NCBI GenBank assembly: GCA_000467715.1
Contig: AJFK01000478.1
Span: 1-64,000, forward strand
Origin: Hysterium pulicare CBS 123377
Lineage: Eukaryota; Ascomycota; Dothideomycetes; Hysteriales; Hysteriaceae
DNA: 64,000 nucleotides
Direction of reading: 5' to 3'
Shown here: positions 22,595 through 34,713 of the stretch, piece by piece
How positions within the stretch are numbered: the first letter of the stretch is position 1
Layout of the letters: every line of letters begins with the position of its first letter
Notes under the pieces: generated by a model
What the model was told of the DNA's origin: nothing
Seen by the model: only the letters and a program-made list of their open reading frames with translations
The model's database searches: none
Translations under genes and position numbers: made by a program

Positions 22595-25408
22595 ATGGAG
22601 CACAAAAGTCTCGTCTTCGCGTCTGTCTTCCCCGTGCCGTCCTTTACGCATACAACGCCAACCCCAATCGCAACACCTAATCTAGGATTTACTGCTCCAG
22701 GACAGTCATTCAGAGGATCTGCCGGCAGCAGTGGTATTGGACAGCATCGCGATGTCAAGCGCAACCTTGCCTGGAGCACAGCAACAAGATTTCTTAGCTT
22801 ACCAAAGCCAGCCCATGATGAAGACGAACATTCCAATTCAAACCTCTTTAGGCAGAATGGAAGGGACTCAGACATCCTGGAAGCTTTAACATATCTCCTC
22901 GTCGGCGAAGGACAACGCGTCGATGGTAATGAGGAGGGTTTGGTGGATTGGTACACGAATGAAGTTCGCATCCACTTCGTGACATACGTACAGCCTGGTT
23001 TGCAGACTCTCTGGAAAGCTGTATGTTATATTTACTCGGACTTGCAGACGTCTGGCTAACTCATCTGCTTGACAGGAGATCGAATGCAGACATGCATTAA
23101 ATGCCCTTCACGAAACACACCGTATCCTACACCAAGTTCAAAACCTATATTTGCAACCGTTCCTTGACCATGTCTTACCAATCCTCCAACAGAGCACGAA
23201 CGAGTCTTCGGCTACATTAGCTGCCAAAGAAACTACAGAAGCCGACCCAGCGTTCATGAAATGGAAATTACAGCGAGACATCCACGCTCTGTTTGCACAT
23301 TCTCTCCCTCCACAACGAATCTCCAAAACACTGAGCTACGTATTATACGATGCCGGATGCAAACATTTTGGAATATACGTTGATCGCGGCCATGATCTTA
23401 GCACGAATACCGTATCTCAAGACATTCCTGCTTCTAGAGAGAATTTAATGCGACTTCTTCATGGCTTAGCAAATGTTGGCTTAGGTGGTGACAATGCCCA
23501 AAAGGCGTTTGCTCATGCGATGGACAAGCTTATGGGTTCTTTCATCGTTAGCCACTATTTGAAGGTCAATTGGTACTCAAGAAAACCGGTCATTGCGGAT
23601 CTTCGTCAATGGATCAGCCTTGGCTTCAGCCCCATGGTCAGTTCGGTAATGGAGACTTTAAGTTCAGAATCCAGTTCTATACAGCCCGCTGAGCTCCAAC
23701 AATGGCAGGACATGGCCTTGGGGAGGTTGGGCAGAGCTAGGGTCGAGAACTTGTTTGACTTTGTTATTAATTGGGACAAATCATTGGGTGCTATTCTTGA
23801 CATTAAGGTGCGTGAAGCATGTCCTGGTGAGCATTTACACATTTCTCACATTCTCAACAGGAGTACCTCAAATTACCGGGTGCTAAATCCTATCTCACCT
23901 CTAACTTTTCACAACAAGTGTCAAGACGCCTTCTCCATCCTGGTGCTACGACAACCTATGTTCTTAATGTCTACATCTATGTCATTCGTGCTTTCAATGA
24001 ACTCGAACCCAAGGGTGTTCTCCTGGAGCGTGTGGCTCGCCCGATCCGAAGGTATCTCAAAGATCGTGAAGATACTGCCCGAATCATCATTTCTAGTCTT
24101 CTCACAGATCTCGACGACGTGGATGGGTCTAAATTCGCAAGCGGTACCGAGCTATCATACGAAATTGCAAGCGAAATGCAAAAACCGATCGCAAACTTCG
24201 CGCAGGATCAAGATGAAGAACTGAATTGGGGTGACATGAATTGGCAGCCTCACCCGACTGATGCATCGCCCGACTACAAGAAATCAAAAGTAGAAGATGT
24301 GATTTGGTTTTTACTAACTCTGTGGGATCGAGAGGACTTTATCAACGAATTGAAGAACATTTTCGGAGATCATTTACTCCGAACTCAGGACCCAGATTAT
24401 GCGAGGGAGATCAGACTCCTTGAACTCATCAAAATTCGCCTCGGGGACGAAAAACTACAAGCATGCGAGGTCATGCTCCGCGACGTCCTCGACTCAAAAC
24501 GCATCAATGCATCCATTCGTGCCGGCGAAGAACAACCAGCAGCTCAACCACCTCAAGCTCCAGAAAACGGCCCAAGGACTCCTCAAATGCGCCCTCCACC
24601 GACTCCTGCTCTACCCATAGCGTCACCCCACAAGCCGGCTCCAGATCAACAGATACTAAACGCTCAGATCCTTTCTTCCTTCTTTTGGCCTCCTCTGCGC
24701 GAGGACGAATTCCTCGTCCCTGCGCCCGTTCACGCCCTCCAGCAGGATTATGAAGCACGCTTCGAGCGCGTCAAAGGCATGCGCAAGCTACGTTGGCTCT
24801 CAGCTTTGGGCCGCGTAAAAGTCGAACTGCAGCTGGATGACAGGAGCGTGGAAGCAGAAGTGCAAACCTGGCAAGCTAGCGTCATCTACGCTTTCCAGCC
24901 GCAGGAGGGAGAAGAGTTCGTTGGCAAAGGCAAAACCCGAAAGAGTCAAGGCATCACAAGAAACGTCGACGAACTAGTTGAAAAGCTAGGAATGGACGAA
25001 GGACTAGTCCGCCAAGCGCTAGGCTTCTGGATCGGGAAATCCGTTCTCCGCGAAACTCATCCTGACACTTACACCGTCATCGAACGTCTCAATGCTTCCA
25101 CAGACGACGCAGCGGCCGCCGCCGCGGCTAAAGAAACTGCGGAAGTCCAGGCTCAGGCTCAGGCTTCGGCGGTCGTTAGTCAGACGGATCTGCTTATGCA
25201 GAATAAAGAGCTCTATCGGAATTTCGTCGTCGGCATGCTTACGAACCAGGGAAATATGCCCACAGCAAGGATTCTCATGATGCTGAAGATTGCGGTGCCG
25301 GGAGGGTTTCCGTACGGTGGGGATGAGTTGAAGCTGATGCTGGGTGAGTTGGTTGCGGAGGGGAAGTTGGCGGGTGGGGGGGATGTTTATGGCGTTAATA
25401 AGGATTGA
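22595..25408 (+). CDS. APC2: Anaphase-promoting complex subunit 2 (cullin-like)
   Basis: Apc2 is the cullin scaffold of the APC/C ubiquitin ligase, which drives the metaphase-anaphase transition and mitotic exit. Three exons (22595-23020, 23076-23807, 23861-25408) give 901 residues with consistent phases. The N-terminal helical part follows MEHKSLVFASVFPVPSFTHT. The cullin-homology region includes EDVIWFLLTLWDREDFINEL, HLLRTQDPDYAREIRLLELI and LGDEKLQACEVMLRDVLDSK. WLSALGRVKVELQLDDRSVE is the beta-sheet segment before the winged-helix part. The C-terminal Apc2-type winged helix is present (NKELYRNFVVGMLTNQGNMP, ARILMMLKIAVPGGFPYGGD). A low-complexity QPPQAPENGPRTPQMRPPPT loop sits near residue 600. 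Length and order match fungal Apc2. Confidence 0.93.
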
Positions 25409-25932
25409 TGACATGATCAATTGACAGACGAGAATGACGACGTTTGATGTTTTGGGATTGGGATGGAAACGGAAAAAGTCGATGAATGAATTATGCGATG
25501 GGACGAATGAAGGTGTTTTTGGACTTTCGCCAATGGGATAGGCGGTCCTATCGAGCTCTGTGAGAAGAGGGTAGAATCCTTGTCGAACGGTAACACGAGC
25601 GGCAAATCTAAATCTAAAGGATACTCTAGCACTCTGAAATCTCACACTAAGTACTAGAGAGCTAGAAAAAGGATGCCAAAGACTAGGCCTAGTGCACCAT
25701 GAGACTTCTCCATACGAAACCACGGCCGAATAAACCTCAATTCCCGATATCTAGACTTTTTGGCCTATTACTTATCTCTACATAGAGATAACTATCCATC
25801 CTCTCTCTATCCCCCTCCCACCCGTCCCATCAGAAATCCCCAAATCCCCACCACCTTCAAACCAACCGCTCATAAACCCTCGCAGTATCAACCACACCCT
25901 CCTCAATCCCTATACCTCCTCCCCCTTCCCCC
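25409..25932. other. Intergenic region after APC2
   Basis: This is the 3' flank of APC2 and of the epimerase relic on the other strand. It has a C-rich run near 25805-25950. I see no gene. Confidence 0.45.
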
Positions 25933-26497
25933 CTAAATCCCCAACCCCTCATGCGGAAAAATCCCTCTTCCACTCCCCGGCTCACCCCTCTGCAATCCCT
26001 TCCCCGGATACCGTGTATTCAAGATATCCGCAATCGCCTGCTCGCTCCCGGGCCCCGCGCACGCAATGTAGCGCTGACCGTCTGCTTCGGCGCCATGCGC
26101 GATGCAGTAGAGCAGTAGGGCGGCGACGTCGCGCACGTCGACCCAGGCGTTGAGGTTCGGTGTTAGGGGGCGGGGATCGGGGCGCCAGAGAGGGGAGGCC
26201 ATGTGTGCGATAGCGGTGCAGCCTTGTCATATAGTCAGTATGGCAAAGTCTTCTGAGGCCACATCAGACCTTTGACTGCTTCATTGAAAGCTCCTTCTTT
26301 GGTGATATCTGGAACTTCTACAACTTCCAATTTACCGGATTCGGCGTGTTCTTAAGTGCTTCAAGAATAGAATCACCAGATTTGAGAGAGCGGACGGTTC
26401 CTCGAACGGAGTATCCTGCGTTGAGGAAGGCGGAGGCGGTTTGTGCGGCTATGTAGCCATTGACGCCGGTGATGAGGACGAGACCTTTATCAGACAT
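25933..26497 (-). pseudogene. NAD-dependent epimerase/aldehyde reductase relic
   Basis: The start at 26497 gives MSDKGLVLITGVNGYIAAQT, a Rossmann-fold dinucleotide motif of the GxxGxxA type, then AFLNAGYSVRGTVRSLKSGD. These are hallmarks of extended short-chain dehydrogenases of the dihydroflavonol reductase/Gre2 kind. Just after SILEALK the frame shifts by one base; the next frame reads ESGKLEVVEVPDITKEGAFN and EAVKG. A possible intron (GTCTGA...ACAAG) leads to AIAHMASPLWRPDP, then TPNLNAWVDVRDVAALLLYC, typical of the C-terminal half. The middle, including the catalytic YxxxK region, is absent, and the total is under 200 residues against about 340 in the family. An internal deletion of about 130 codons plus the frameshift make it a pseudogene. 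Confidence 0.82.
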
Positions 26498-27727
26498 TGT
26501 TATTGTTAAGTTTGAGGTTGGATACTAGCTATATGAATTGCTTGATGAACAACGGCATGGCGAGTCCCATCCATAATTTATGTGCCTCGAAAAGTCTACT
26601 CTTGACTTCTGTGAACAGCATCCGAGGCACACTGTAAGTTAGCGATAAGGTGAGGCATCTCATTTCTGCAATGTTTAGTTGTTGCATCCTTAGTAATGAG
26701 CGTGGTGGTTGGCGGGAAGGCAATCCTGCCTAACCGAAAGTGGAGATGTATATTAATATTGAGTGTTTTGAAGAGGTTCGATGATTCTAGTGAACAGCCT
26801 TATTAGTAAACGCTAATGTAATGACCATTAAGAAACGTAAGCAAAGGCTTGCATATACCTAGGTCTTTCGACATTATCCATGGTTTACTAAGCTTTGGGC
26901 GTTTTGCGGGGGTGGTTTATAGATTGGCCGAGGAATGGCTCTACAGCTGATTCGCGACAAGACCATGCTTCCGAAATCTACTGTAATGATCTGCTTAGGA
27001 CTGGGCGACGATTGTGGACTCGCCAGTTTTCTGGCTGATATCAAACTGGACTGCGACTGTGCTAGCCGACATCTGCATGTAACCTCGAAAACATGATGTC
27101 ATCTCCAACTGCGGATGTTCAAAGTTGGGATTTAGCAAAGGATTTCAGTGACTGCTATACCGGTCAGCATAGTTATGTACCATGGACTTCTCGAATTTTT
27201 TTGCGATGGGTGGAAATTTGAAGCTTCTGAGACTCGAATGCAATCCAACTTGATCGTAGTCTTTGCTTGTCCAGGTTCGGGATCCTGTGAGCGACCAAAT
27301 GCAGTCCAAAAGAGACTCTGCGTAACATGAAAGATGAGATGAAAGGGTGTACTGCAATTTTAGCCCAGAAGAAGAGAGCCTTTCCTGCATCATTGTGATA
27401 CTCGTGGCCGCTAAAATTAGTATGCCTGTAGCACAGGTAAAGCTTTGTGACACTCTCCCATGGAACATTGGCGAGATTTCGAGAACTCAATCCAAAAAGA
27501 CGTCCCAGATACCTGGTTGAGACACGGTTTCAGGAGGTCGCCCATGCTTGCGCGGTGTTGACCAGATGAAGGTCCCAGCATGACGCTCTCGCCAACCTTC
27601 TTGATGATCTGCAGAGGTCTGGGCTCTCCCACGTGGAAGCTAAGCCGCGCCCGAACAAGGTATGCGATGGCCTTGAGTTTTCGTCCAACATGTCGTGATT
27701 TCTCTAGAATAACTCGCCCAGCGCAAA
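26498..27727. other. Unassigned intergenic region
   Basis: About 1.2 kb without a gene I can support. Minus-strand frames between 27145 and 27755 (for example one opening MSYCAEVSPFCAGRVILEKS) have GT/AG-like boundaries but no recognisable motif. One of them overlaps the start of the next F-box gene. Promoter function for that gene is likely at the right end. Confidence 0.35.
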
Positions 27728-29046
27728 ATGGAGAGACTTCGGCGCAGTAGGACATCTTCCAGGTCGAAAGGTGATGGTGTGGCGAATGCGCATCCCGACA
27801 AACAGAGGAAGAGGAGCATAAGTCGAGCAGCCGAAAGCTTTCAGAGCAAGCTGATTGCGTCGTTCAAGAATGGGAGGAAAAGAAACGAAGAAGAGGATGT
27901 TGTTGGAGGCAGTTCGAAGTAAGTGCACTCGATATCCGATCCACAGCTTCCTCATACCAATGCCTGAGTAGCGCATTGTTTGAGTCGTTCCTTCGCCTGC
28001 CAAATGAGCTGCATCTACAGGTCCTTTGTGAACTGTGCATAGCAGACATACTTGCTCTGCGAATGTCCTCTCGCGCCTTCAATGGCCTGGTCTCTACTTG
28101 TAGTTCTGGTCTTGTGCGATTTTGGGTGAAGTACAAGTTTGGCTCCCTACATACCTCGTTGTATCCCCCACCACGGCCGGACGAGGCAGAGCTTCACTAT
28201 CTACTGGCGATGCGTAGAAGGCATATTGCATCCATGAGGTTGACACGGCAATTGGCGAACTTTGTGCTGAAGGATACGCTCAAGCATACCAGCAACCGTC
28301 AACGACATATCTGGTGCAGTGTTTATGACAAGATGATCCCCTTGGTATTTGCTGTCGGGTATTTTTTGGACCGACACCGTCAAATCATCTTGGAAAGAGA
28401 CCTCGGGTGCGATCAGAGTCCAACAGGTTTCGATATTTATACCGGCCCGGCCATTATAGCGGCAGAGCGAGACATTGTTAGGAAATTTGACCCACCGTTA
28501 CGTTCTCAGTATTTCTATATGTACTGCTTCATAGTCCAGGTGCTTCAACGCAAGCTACGCCCTCCCACGTATGCGAACTCCGTTGAGAAATTCGTCCGAG
28601 GTTGGACTGCCGTGCCAGCTTGTTCAGAGGATATTGCTTTTGTTTTAGTAGTGGGAGGCATCGGCCAGATTGCGAAGCTCCTGGCTTGCGAAAACTATAA
28701 CGAACGACGAAGGATGCTCGATTCCTTTGTCAAGAGCTTAACACCAAGTGAGAACGTTTTCTGGAGGGGGAATTGGAAGGAACTGGACGTGGAATCAAGG
28801 AGAGTTTCGCTGGACAAGATCCCTTCGGCCAGCATTGGGGTCACAAAATTGGATCTCATTTGGGAGCCATTGATGATTGAAATGATGAGTTCGAAGTCTG
28901 GACACTTCTCGGATGCCGAGAGGATGAGATACGAAGACGTTAAAATGACACGGAAATTTATCAATGCATTCATGGGTTACGACATTCTGCGAGGACGTCC
29001 GGCGGAAGGATATGATTCGGATATTGAAAACGTCGATGAGATATAA
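27728..29046 (+). CDS. F-box protein, 421 aa
   Basis: Two exons (27728-27918 and 27972-29046) give 421 residues. The N-terminus MERLRRSRTSSRSKGDGVAN is strongly basic. The second exon opens with the F-box FESFLRLPNELHLQVLCELC followed by IADILALRMSSRAFNGLVS, so a role as an SCF substrate receptor is likely. The rest (LHYLLAMRRRHIASMRLTRQ, YFYMYCFIVQVLQRKLRPPT, RMRYEDVKMTRKFINAFMGY) is helical and carries no repeat I can name. The protein ends ERYDSDIENVDEI-like in an acidic tail. The splice GAA|GTAAGT...GAGTAG|CG joins the exons in phase. If the second exon alone were used, no ATG precedes the F-box, which supports the two-exon model. Confidence 0.8.
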
Positions 29047-30784
29047 ACTAGTAATGCATGAGGTCGAACTTTCGTCGAAGCTGCTCCATAAATAGCGTAA
29101 GAGTTCTCGTAGCGTAGTCATCCAGTGAGAGGCTTGTCCACGATAGTGTCTTCGAAGGCATCCGGTAATCTGTACAATTTCTGGTCATGGTCGCCAGGAA
29201 AACACCTACTTAAAGTATCGCTGAAAGAAAGCACATACAACTAGCATCGCAAGGAGTAGGCGTGAGTAAAGTCATGGCCAAAAGGTGGGAGGCCTGAAAA
29301 CCTTGCAAACTAATAAGTAATCAATATAGAATGAAGAGCCAATCATGAGCTCGCCACACCAAGGCAACTTCACGATGTCAAAAGTGGTTGTGGAGCTGCG
29401 GACCCTGCGTCAGCTTGCCGAACTGAGGCGGTCTGTGTGGCGTTCGTCCGTTAATAGCCATGTGGAGTTGACTCTCGCTCACGGCCGAGTGTAGAAATGC
29501 GTCTCGTGGCATGAGGCTCCAGAAGACGCTATCGTGTAATGGCGCGGTGAAGGAGTTAGTAACAAGTCGGAGAGATTCCGATGCTGGCCGCTAGAAGCAA
29601 TTGTTGAGAATTGCCTTCCTGTGAAATGGGAATACCTAGCATGCCGCCACGCACGGCAATTGGATTACCATTGTAGTGTGAAGAACACAGTATTGTTTGA
29701 GAGTATCACAGCGGGTATATTTCTCCAGTACAGCCAAAGATCAAATTGAGTGGGCATGACATAGCGAGAGAACATCGTTCAGGACGATCCGCTTGCGGCT
29801 ACGTAGCTGGAAGAAGGGGCCGTCGTCATACTTGAGATGGGGAATGCACGTTAAAGGGAAAATGTCTCGATTCGGGCGGGAAGTTTGGATGCATTGCCCT
29901 ATTCCGATGCAACGGTGCTGCCAGGAAGGGCAACAATCGTCTATGATGAGCGACCATTTCAACCAAGCGCGCAACGAGGATCGTGAATGCCCCTGAGCCA
30001 TCGTGATGCTCTTCCGCGACCATTGCTGCGTCACGTAGACGGCACTTGGCCGCAAAGAAAAGCGCGAAGAAGCTGAAGTGGTACGACGAGATGTCGTCTG
30101 AAGCAGCACAGGACTTGACAGAAACCGCTAAGATTTGATGTGAAATGCAGCAGTCGAGACTGGGCTGACTGTCGTGTGCGCTTGGCTGGCCCGACTTCCA
30201 GGAGAGCCAATGACGCGGGGGGAGATAAGCAAGCATTACTCGCATGCATGGCGGTGAGTGAATCCGCTTCCGAGGGCCTTGGGCAGCGTCCGGCAATTCC
30301 ATGTGCTTGTCCACCGTCCGCCGCAATTGAACCAGTCTGCAACCTCTTCCCACTGAAGACACACTCTCTCGCACTCTTCTCTCTTGTCTCTTGGTCGTTT
30401 CTGCTTCCAAACTGGTTCTTTGTTGCTAGCTACCCGCGCGTTGCCAACTCCTCCGTGCGCCTCATGTGAACAGCCCGTTTGCGACCACGTTCGTCGTTGC
30501 ACACCCTCACTTCCTCAACACCATAAACTCTATCGCCCACGAGGCCTTTCCCCTAGTTAGGATTCCACCACCTGGGCGGCTTCTGGCGACCCTCATCTTG
30601 CAATTCACCACTCACAGCGACCCTTCCGCCACACCATAACGTTCCTGGCGCGAACAGGTCGCGGACACTACACCCTTCTTGCGCACAGGGGCTTCGAATA
30701 CTGTCAGCTGAGCCTCCGCCTCCGACCCTCCACTACGCATATCGAACAATCATGAGGCTGTAAAGACAAGGGAAGAGGAGGAAA
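29047..30784. other. Long intergenic region and pyrimidine-rich leader of the folliculin gene
   Basis: About 1.7 kb without a convincing gene. From about 30330 to 30780 the plus strand is pyrimidine-rich (ctctctcgcactcttctctc), as in fungal promoters and long 5' leaders. Short frames occur on both strands around 29741-30500 with no recognisable content. Confidence 0.45.
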
Positions 30785-32232
30785 ATGGATTTCATTGTAA
30801 GACTTTCCGTCCCATCTTGTGTCGCTAGTGGAAACAAGCTTCGTCGTGCCTACCTGGACACCATCCCCGATACCAGCGCCACGGCAACTTACCCCAGATA
30901 ACCATGGCTAATCTTGATGGACAGATCTCTCTCGCTCATTTCTGCGAGATCCACGGCCCTAGTTCCATACTGTGCACTCAGATTTCCACCAACCCATGTG
31001 CTACGTGTCAGCCATGCGTCACCCCTCCGTCCGATGAGCCTCCACGCTCAGTCGACTCTTACAATGGACTCTACGAGCAACCCTCGGTGAGGTTGGCAGA
31101 CCGATTACCACGGTTGACTTCACCCTTTGAGACTCCACCAACGAGTCCAAGGTCTCCTTCCAGTTCCCATAACCCGTATTTTCCAAGCTTCACCTCAGAA
31201 ACCGACTTTTGCAGAAGACCGAGTGGCAGCTTCGACTCTGATCCAGATGTATGTGAGAATTGTATGTTTCTTGTTCCGAAGAAATACAGCGATAGAATAC
31301 CAAACGGAGCTCCAGGAAGTCCTTCCAAGGATGGCCGAACCAAAAACGGTTGTCCGGTTCTTCGAACATCTCAGCCCTACCTCGCAAGAGGACCCCCCAT
31401 TGCATGTGATGAGCTCAATAGCTCGCCGGACTCCTCCGATAATGATACGGAGCACAGTCGGTCCTCGATGATGACTTCTCAGTCTGCCTTAAGCTATCAG
31501 GACTCAACTCCTTCTTCCCCGATGTATATGTCTCGGAATATCCATACACATACCATGAACTATACTTCAACACGACAACCACAATCACCAGAGTCGTATT
31601 CACTTCTTCGACGTTCTTGCATTCGAACCTTGTCTTGCGAAATGCTGCCATGTGGTAAACCTTCCGGGCCTCTCTTGTTCGGCGATCCTGTAGCAGGATA
31701 CACTATCGCCTATATTTTTCGTCTGCAAGATCCGCGAGCGCGTGGTCAGAAGAGGACTTATGCGTTGATCGCCTTAGGTGGACGTGATAGTCGCCGCGTC
31801 AGCAGAGCCATGGTCAAAGTGACCGAGGTCTTTGAAGGCATTGCGACCCGTATCGTAGCAATGGCCGACAAGGTCCTCGAGCGGGAGTCTGGATTCTGTA
31901 CTCAGAATCATAGTCAGAGTCGACCATCCACCGCCATTCCGGCAACCACTCCACCATTTAGCTCATCCGCTACTTCGATGCCCATGGCTGCATCTCCACG
32001 GAAGGATAAGAGTATGTCGACTACGAGTTCGCCCACGACTCGCAACATTACGCCCGTCTCGTCGTTTTTGTCTGCTAAGAAGGTCGACCCAGATGGCTAT
32101 CCTCGCGTGTCCCGAGACGTCATGCGTGCAAAATCATTGACAGAGATCGTCGGCACCGATAATTTCTTCGTCGAACTCCACGTCAGATTCTGCCAACTCC
32201 TTTCTTCCCTGGTTAAAGAATTCGGGACATGA
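30785..32232 (+). CDS. LST7: Folliculin/Lst7 family protein
   Basis: Lst7 (folliculin) works with Lst4 as a GTPase-activating complex for the Rag-type GTPase Gtr2 at the vacuole and so links amino acids to TORC1. The model has a 12-base first exon coding MDFI (30785-30796), an intron 30797-30924 (GTAAGA...GGACAG) and exon 30925-32232, giving MDFIISLAHFCEIHGPSSIL and 439 residues. This N-terminus matches the longin/uDENN start of the family better than the alternative ATG at 30904. The cysteine motifs NPCATCQPC and CENCMFLVP resemble the conserved CxxC patches. RSCIRTLSCEMLPCGKPSGP and YTIAYIFRLQDPRARGQKRT form the core DENN-like part, and FFVELHVRFCQLLSSLVKEF the C-terminus. Two disordered Ser/Pro-rich linkers separate these blocks. 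Confidence 0.9.
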
Positions 32233-34115
32233 CGACCGCCGTCTATACGTTGTATCCACTAACCCTCATATACGTCCCACTGATTGATTCGTCAGTTCAG
32301 TGTGCTGGAATACCCTTATTCCACATACCCTCTTCGCTATGTGTGCTTGTACACTTGCATTCCAACTGCCCCACCATGTTATTCCGTCGTTGTTGCTTTT
32401 ATCTCGCGTTCTAGCGTTCTTCTTTCTGCTGATATCCAGTTTTCATGGGCGGGCACGGCGTTCCGGCGTTTCTTGGCCATTACAACCTAGAAGTTCCCTT
32501 CCCATTACTGCTGCATCATGTATGTCTTTTCTTTGCTTTGCCCCCTGCATCTCGTCCATGCCCCCATTGTTGTATCTGATTTTCCACACTTGACGGCCTG
32601 CTCTTCATTTCTCTGCGATCGCCTTTCACGCGCTCGCTCGGTCTGTTCTCCAAACAGAACCTTTTATACCCCTTGAGATACCCGTCCCCCTCGTCATCCA
32701 TCTCTTTTATTGATTCTTCTTTGCCTTGTTCCTTATTTCCTGGGTTATGGGATAGGCGATAAGGATGGAAGGGAGATAGTTTATGTCTTTCGAGGCGAAT
32801 ATACACGCATGGATAGATGGACCGATGGACGAATCAAGAAACAACGGCTTTTCACAACCTTTATTCGTTCTCATATGAACGGCGTTCAAATGGGAAGGTT
32901 TCCGATATGGCGAACGAGCACGATAGTCTTTTTCCCATCATCAAATGACCATAAAGGTTTTCGAGATGAGAGGAATCAAAACGAAGAAGAACGAAAAATA
33001 AGGCCGAAAACGCCTTTCCTGTAGATGCCAGACAGTCGAATACAATATACATATACGTACAACGTCTGTCCCGCTGTTAAATGCAAGGGTCCACTGCCAG
33101 GCTAGCCCATCCGCCTGGCCCATTCAGGTGCTCAGCCAATCGTACGATACTAACCTGAGCCCTTTTTTCGCCAGGCACATTAATTCTAGGCGGGAAATAC
33201 ATCCGTATGGTAGGGAGTAAGTGGACATATGGGTACTCAAGTTGTCGTGGTACCAATCATAGAGAGATGGCGAATAGGTTGAAACGAAGATTGTGGAGCT
33301 GGACGTGGGCAGGGGTGAGCTTGATTCTTCTCTCGTAATACCTTTGTCGTACCATGTACGGAGGATTTGGCCGATGGAATTAAAATTGCTTGAGGAGATA
33401 AATTGGTAACGACAAGATATATGGGAAAGGTATGTAACTGATTATTTGCGAGGGATTTTTTTATCGGTAGGCAGCAGAATGGATGATGGAGCACGAACCC
33501 ATTGGGAATTACTTGATTGGGAGTAGCGCTATATCACGTCTTCAAAACGGGCTCTCTGTTAGGCATTCTGCTTGATTATAACGTCAATTGAATAGTCTGT
33601 TGAATTAGTCTGATTTGAAGAGGTACGTGGAGTTCAATCTATAAGTAGAGACATTGAATTCTATCTTTCCAACGATATTGCAGAGTCATACTCCCTCTCA
33701 GGCGCGGCAACCCCCAGAAAGGATAACTACCTAGGGACACAACAACTGTATACTACCAAGCTATAAACAAAGACTCCCTCCATCTCTGGTATATCGTAAG
33801 GAGCGTATTACATGTCTATAGCAATTTTGGGCCTTTACTTGTTTTAATTACTATGGACGAGCCATTTCGTAGTGTGCGGTCTTTCTGCCTGCATTCTAAG
33901 GCCACAATCTAGACCCCACTATCAGAATCACAAGCCAAACTATTCTTGATTTCTTCGCAGTAGAGAAAGATATCCAGTACGGTGACTTGAAAAGCAACAG
34001 CGGCCTCTTTAGATAGGTAGAGTCTTCATCGTTTATCGTATGTGGGGGAATTCCGCATTATCAGCAATATATAACGGGGGCGCTTTGCAGCCTTCCGATA
34101 TCTGGCATGAGGCAC
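32233..34115. other. Long intergenic region
   Basis: The left part is probably the 3' untranslated region of the folliculin gene. I find no gene in the rest; several frames of 60-100 codons on both strands near 32284-33123 lack recognisable content. Confidence 0.45.
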
Positions 34116-34419
34116 TGACGTCACATCCCCCAAAACAGAACAAAGGCGCTAGGACAGCTCGAAAACGTCAGTTCGCAGAAAACTTGGTGCAGTCCCGGTA
34201 TTTCGCACAGTAGTTTGCAAGTCCGGAAGTCTTGGGACTACGTAACTTGGAGCATCGAAGCATCAGCCAAGTAATAAGGGCTTGGCTTCAGTCGAGTGAA
34301 AGAAGCATATATAAGCTAGGCCTTCAGCACTGCTTCTTTAGAATCAATCAACCACTTTACGAAACACACACTTCCAAATCTACTCTTTCAATAGCCAACC
34401 GACCACACAAACAATCAAC
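34116..34419 (+). promoter_or_regulatory. Promoter and leader of the small stress-type gene
   Basis: A perfect CRE/ATF site TGACGTCA is at 34116-34123, the site bound by bZIP factors of the Atf1 stress type in fungi. A TATA box TATATAAG is at 34308-34315, 104 bases before the ATG. The leader is C/A-rich (ccacacaaacaatcaacATG), as in strongly expressed fungal genes. Regulation by stress-activated kinase signalling is an inference from the CRE. Confidence 0.65.
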
Positions 34420-34713
34420 ATGAACACAAACACAAACAACGCCGGTGCCGGAAACGAGGACTACGCCGACAAGGGCCTCGACGCCGTCGAGAAGAAGTTC
34501 GGAGGCAAATACGGCGCTGATCCCCAGAAGAACCGTAGTGTCAACGAGAAGATCGTACGTGTTACCCTAACACCCCAGATCGCCTTTCTTATCTCATCCC
34601 TCTCTTCCCCTCATGATTCCACGTTGCTGATCGGCATACCACAGACCGACAAAGCCCGCGATCTGTTCGAGAAGTCGACCGGCAAGAACGTGCCGGATAA
34701 GTTCTCCAACTAG
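34420..34713 (+). CDS. Small hydrophilic stress-type protein, 67 aa
   Basis: Two exons (34420-34554 and 34645-34713) join in phase across a GTACGT...CCACAG intron. The product starts MNTNTNNAGAGNEDYADKGL, continues DAVEKKFGGKYGADPQKNRS, then VNEKI|TDKARDLFEKSTGK and ends NVPDKFSN. It is very hydrophilic, charged and likely unfolded or helical, with no cysteine, signal peptide or membrane segment. Two related half-motifs, KGLDAVEKKFGGK and KARDLFEKSTGKNVP, resemble a small protein family I have seen in ascomycetes, but I cannot assign a function. The compact gene with TATA box, CRE and A/C-rich leader suggests high, inducible expression. Confidence 0.82.
   Translation: MNTNTNNAGAGNEDYADKGLDAVEKKFGGKYGADPQKNRSVNEKIVRVTLTPQIAFLISSLSSPHDSTLLIGIPQTDKARDLFEKSTGKNVPDKFSN

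Noticed and set aside
22309-22971. 220-codon minus-strand frame overlapping the APC2 start
   Set aside because: Its codons are antisense to the well-supported APC2 N-terminal exon and the product matches nothing I know.
27145-27755. Two minus-strand frames that could be spliced into one small gene
   Set aside because: The splice leads straight to a stop, there is no family motif, and the start overlaps the supported F-box gene on the other strand.
31071-31651. Minus-strand frames opposite the folliculin gene
   Set aside because: They are antisense shadows in Ser/Pro-rich disordered coding sequence.
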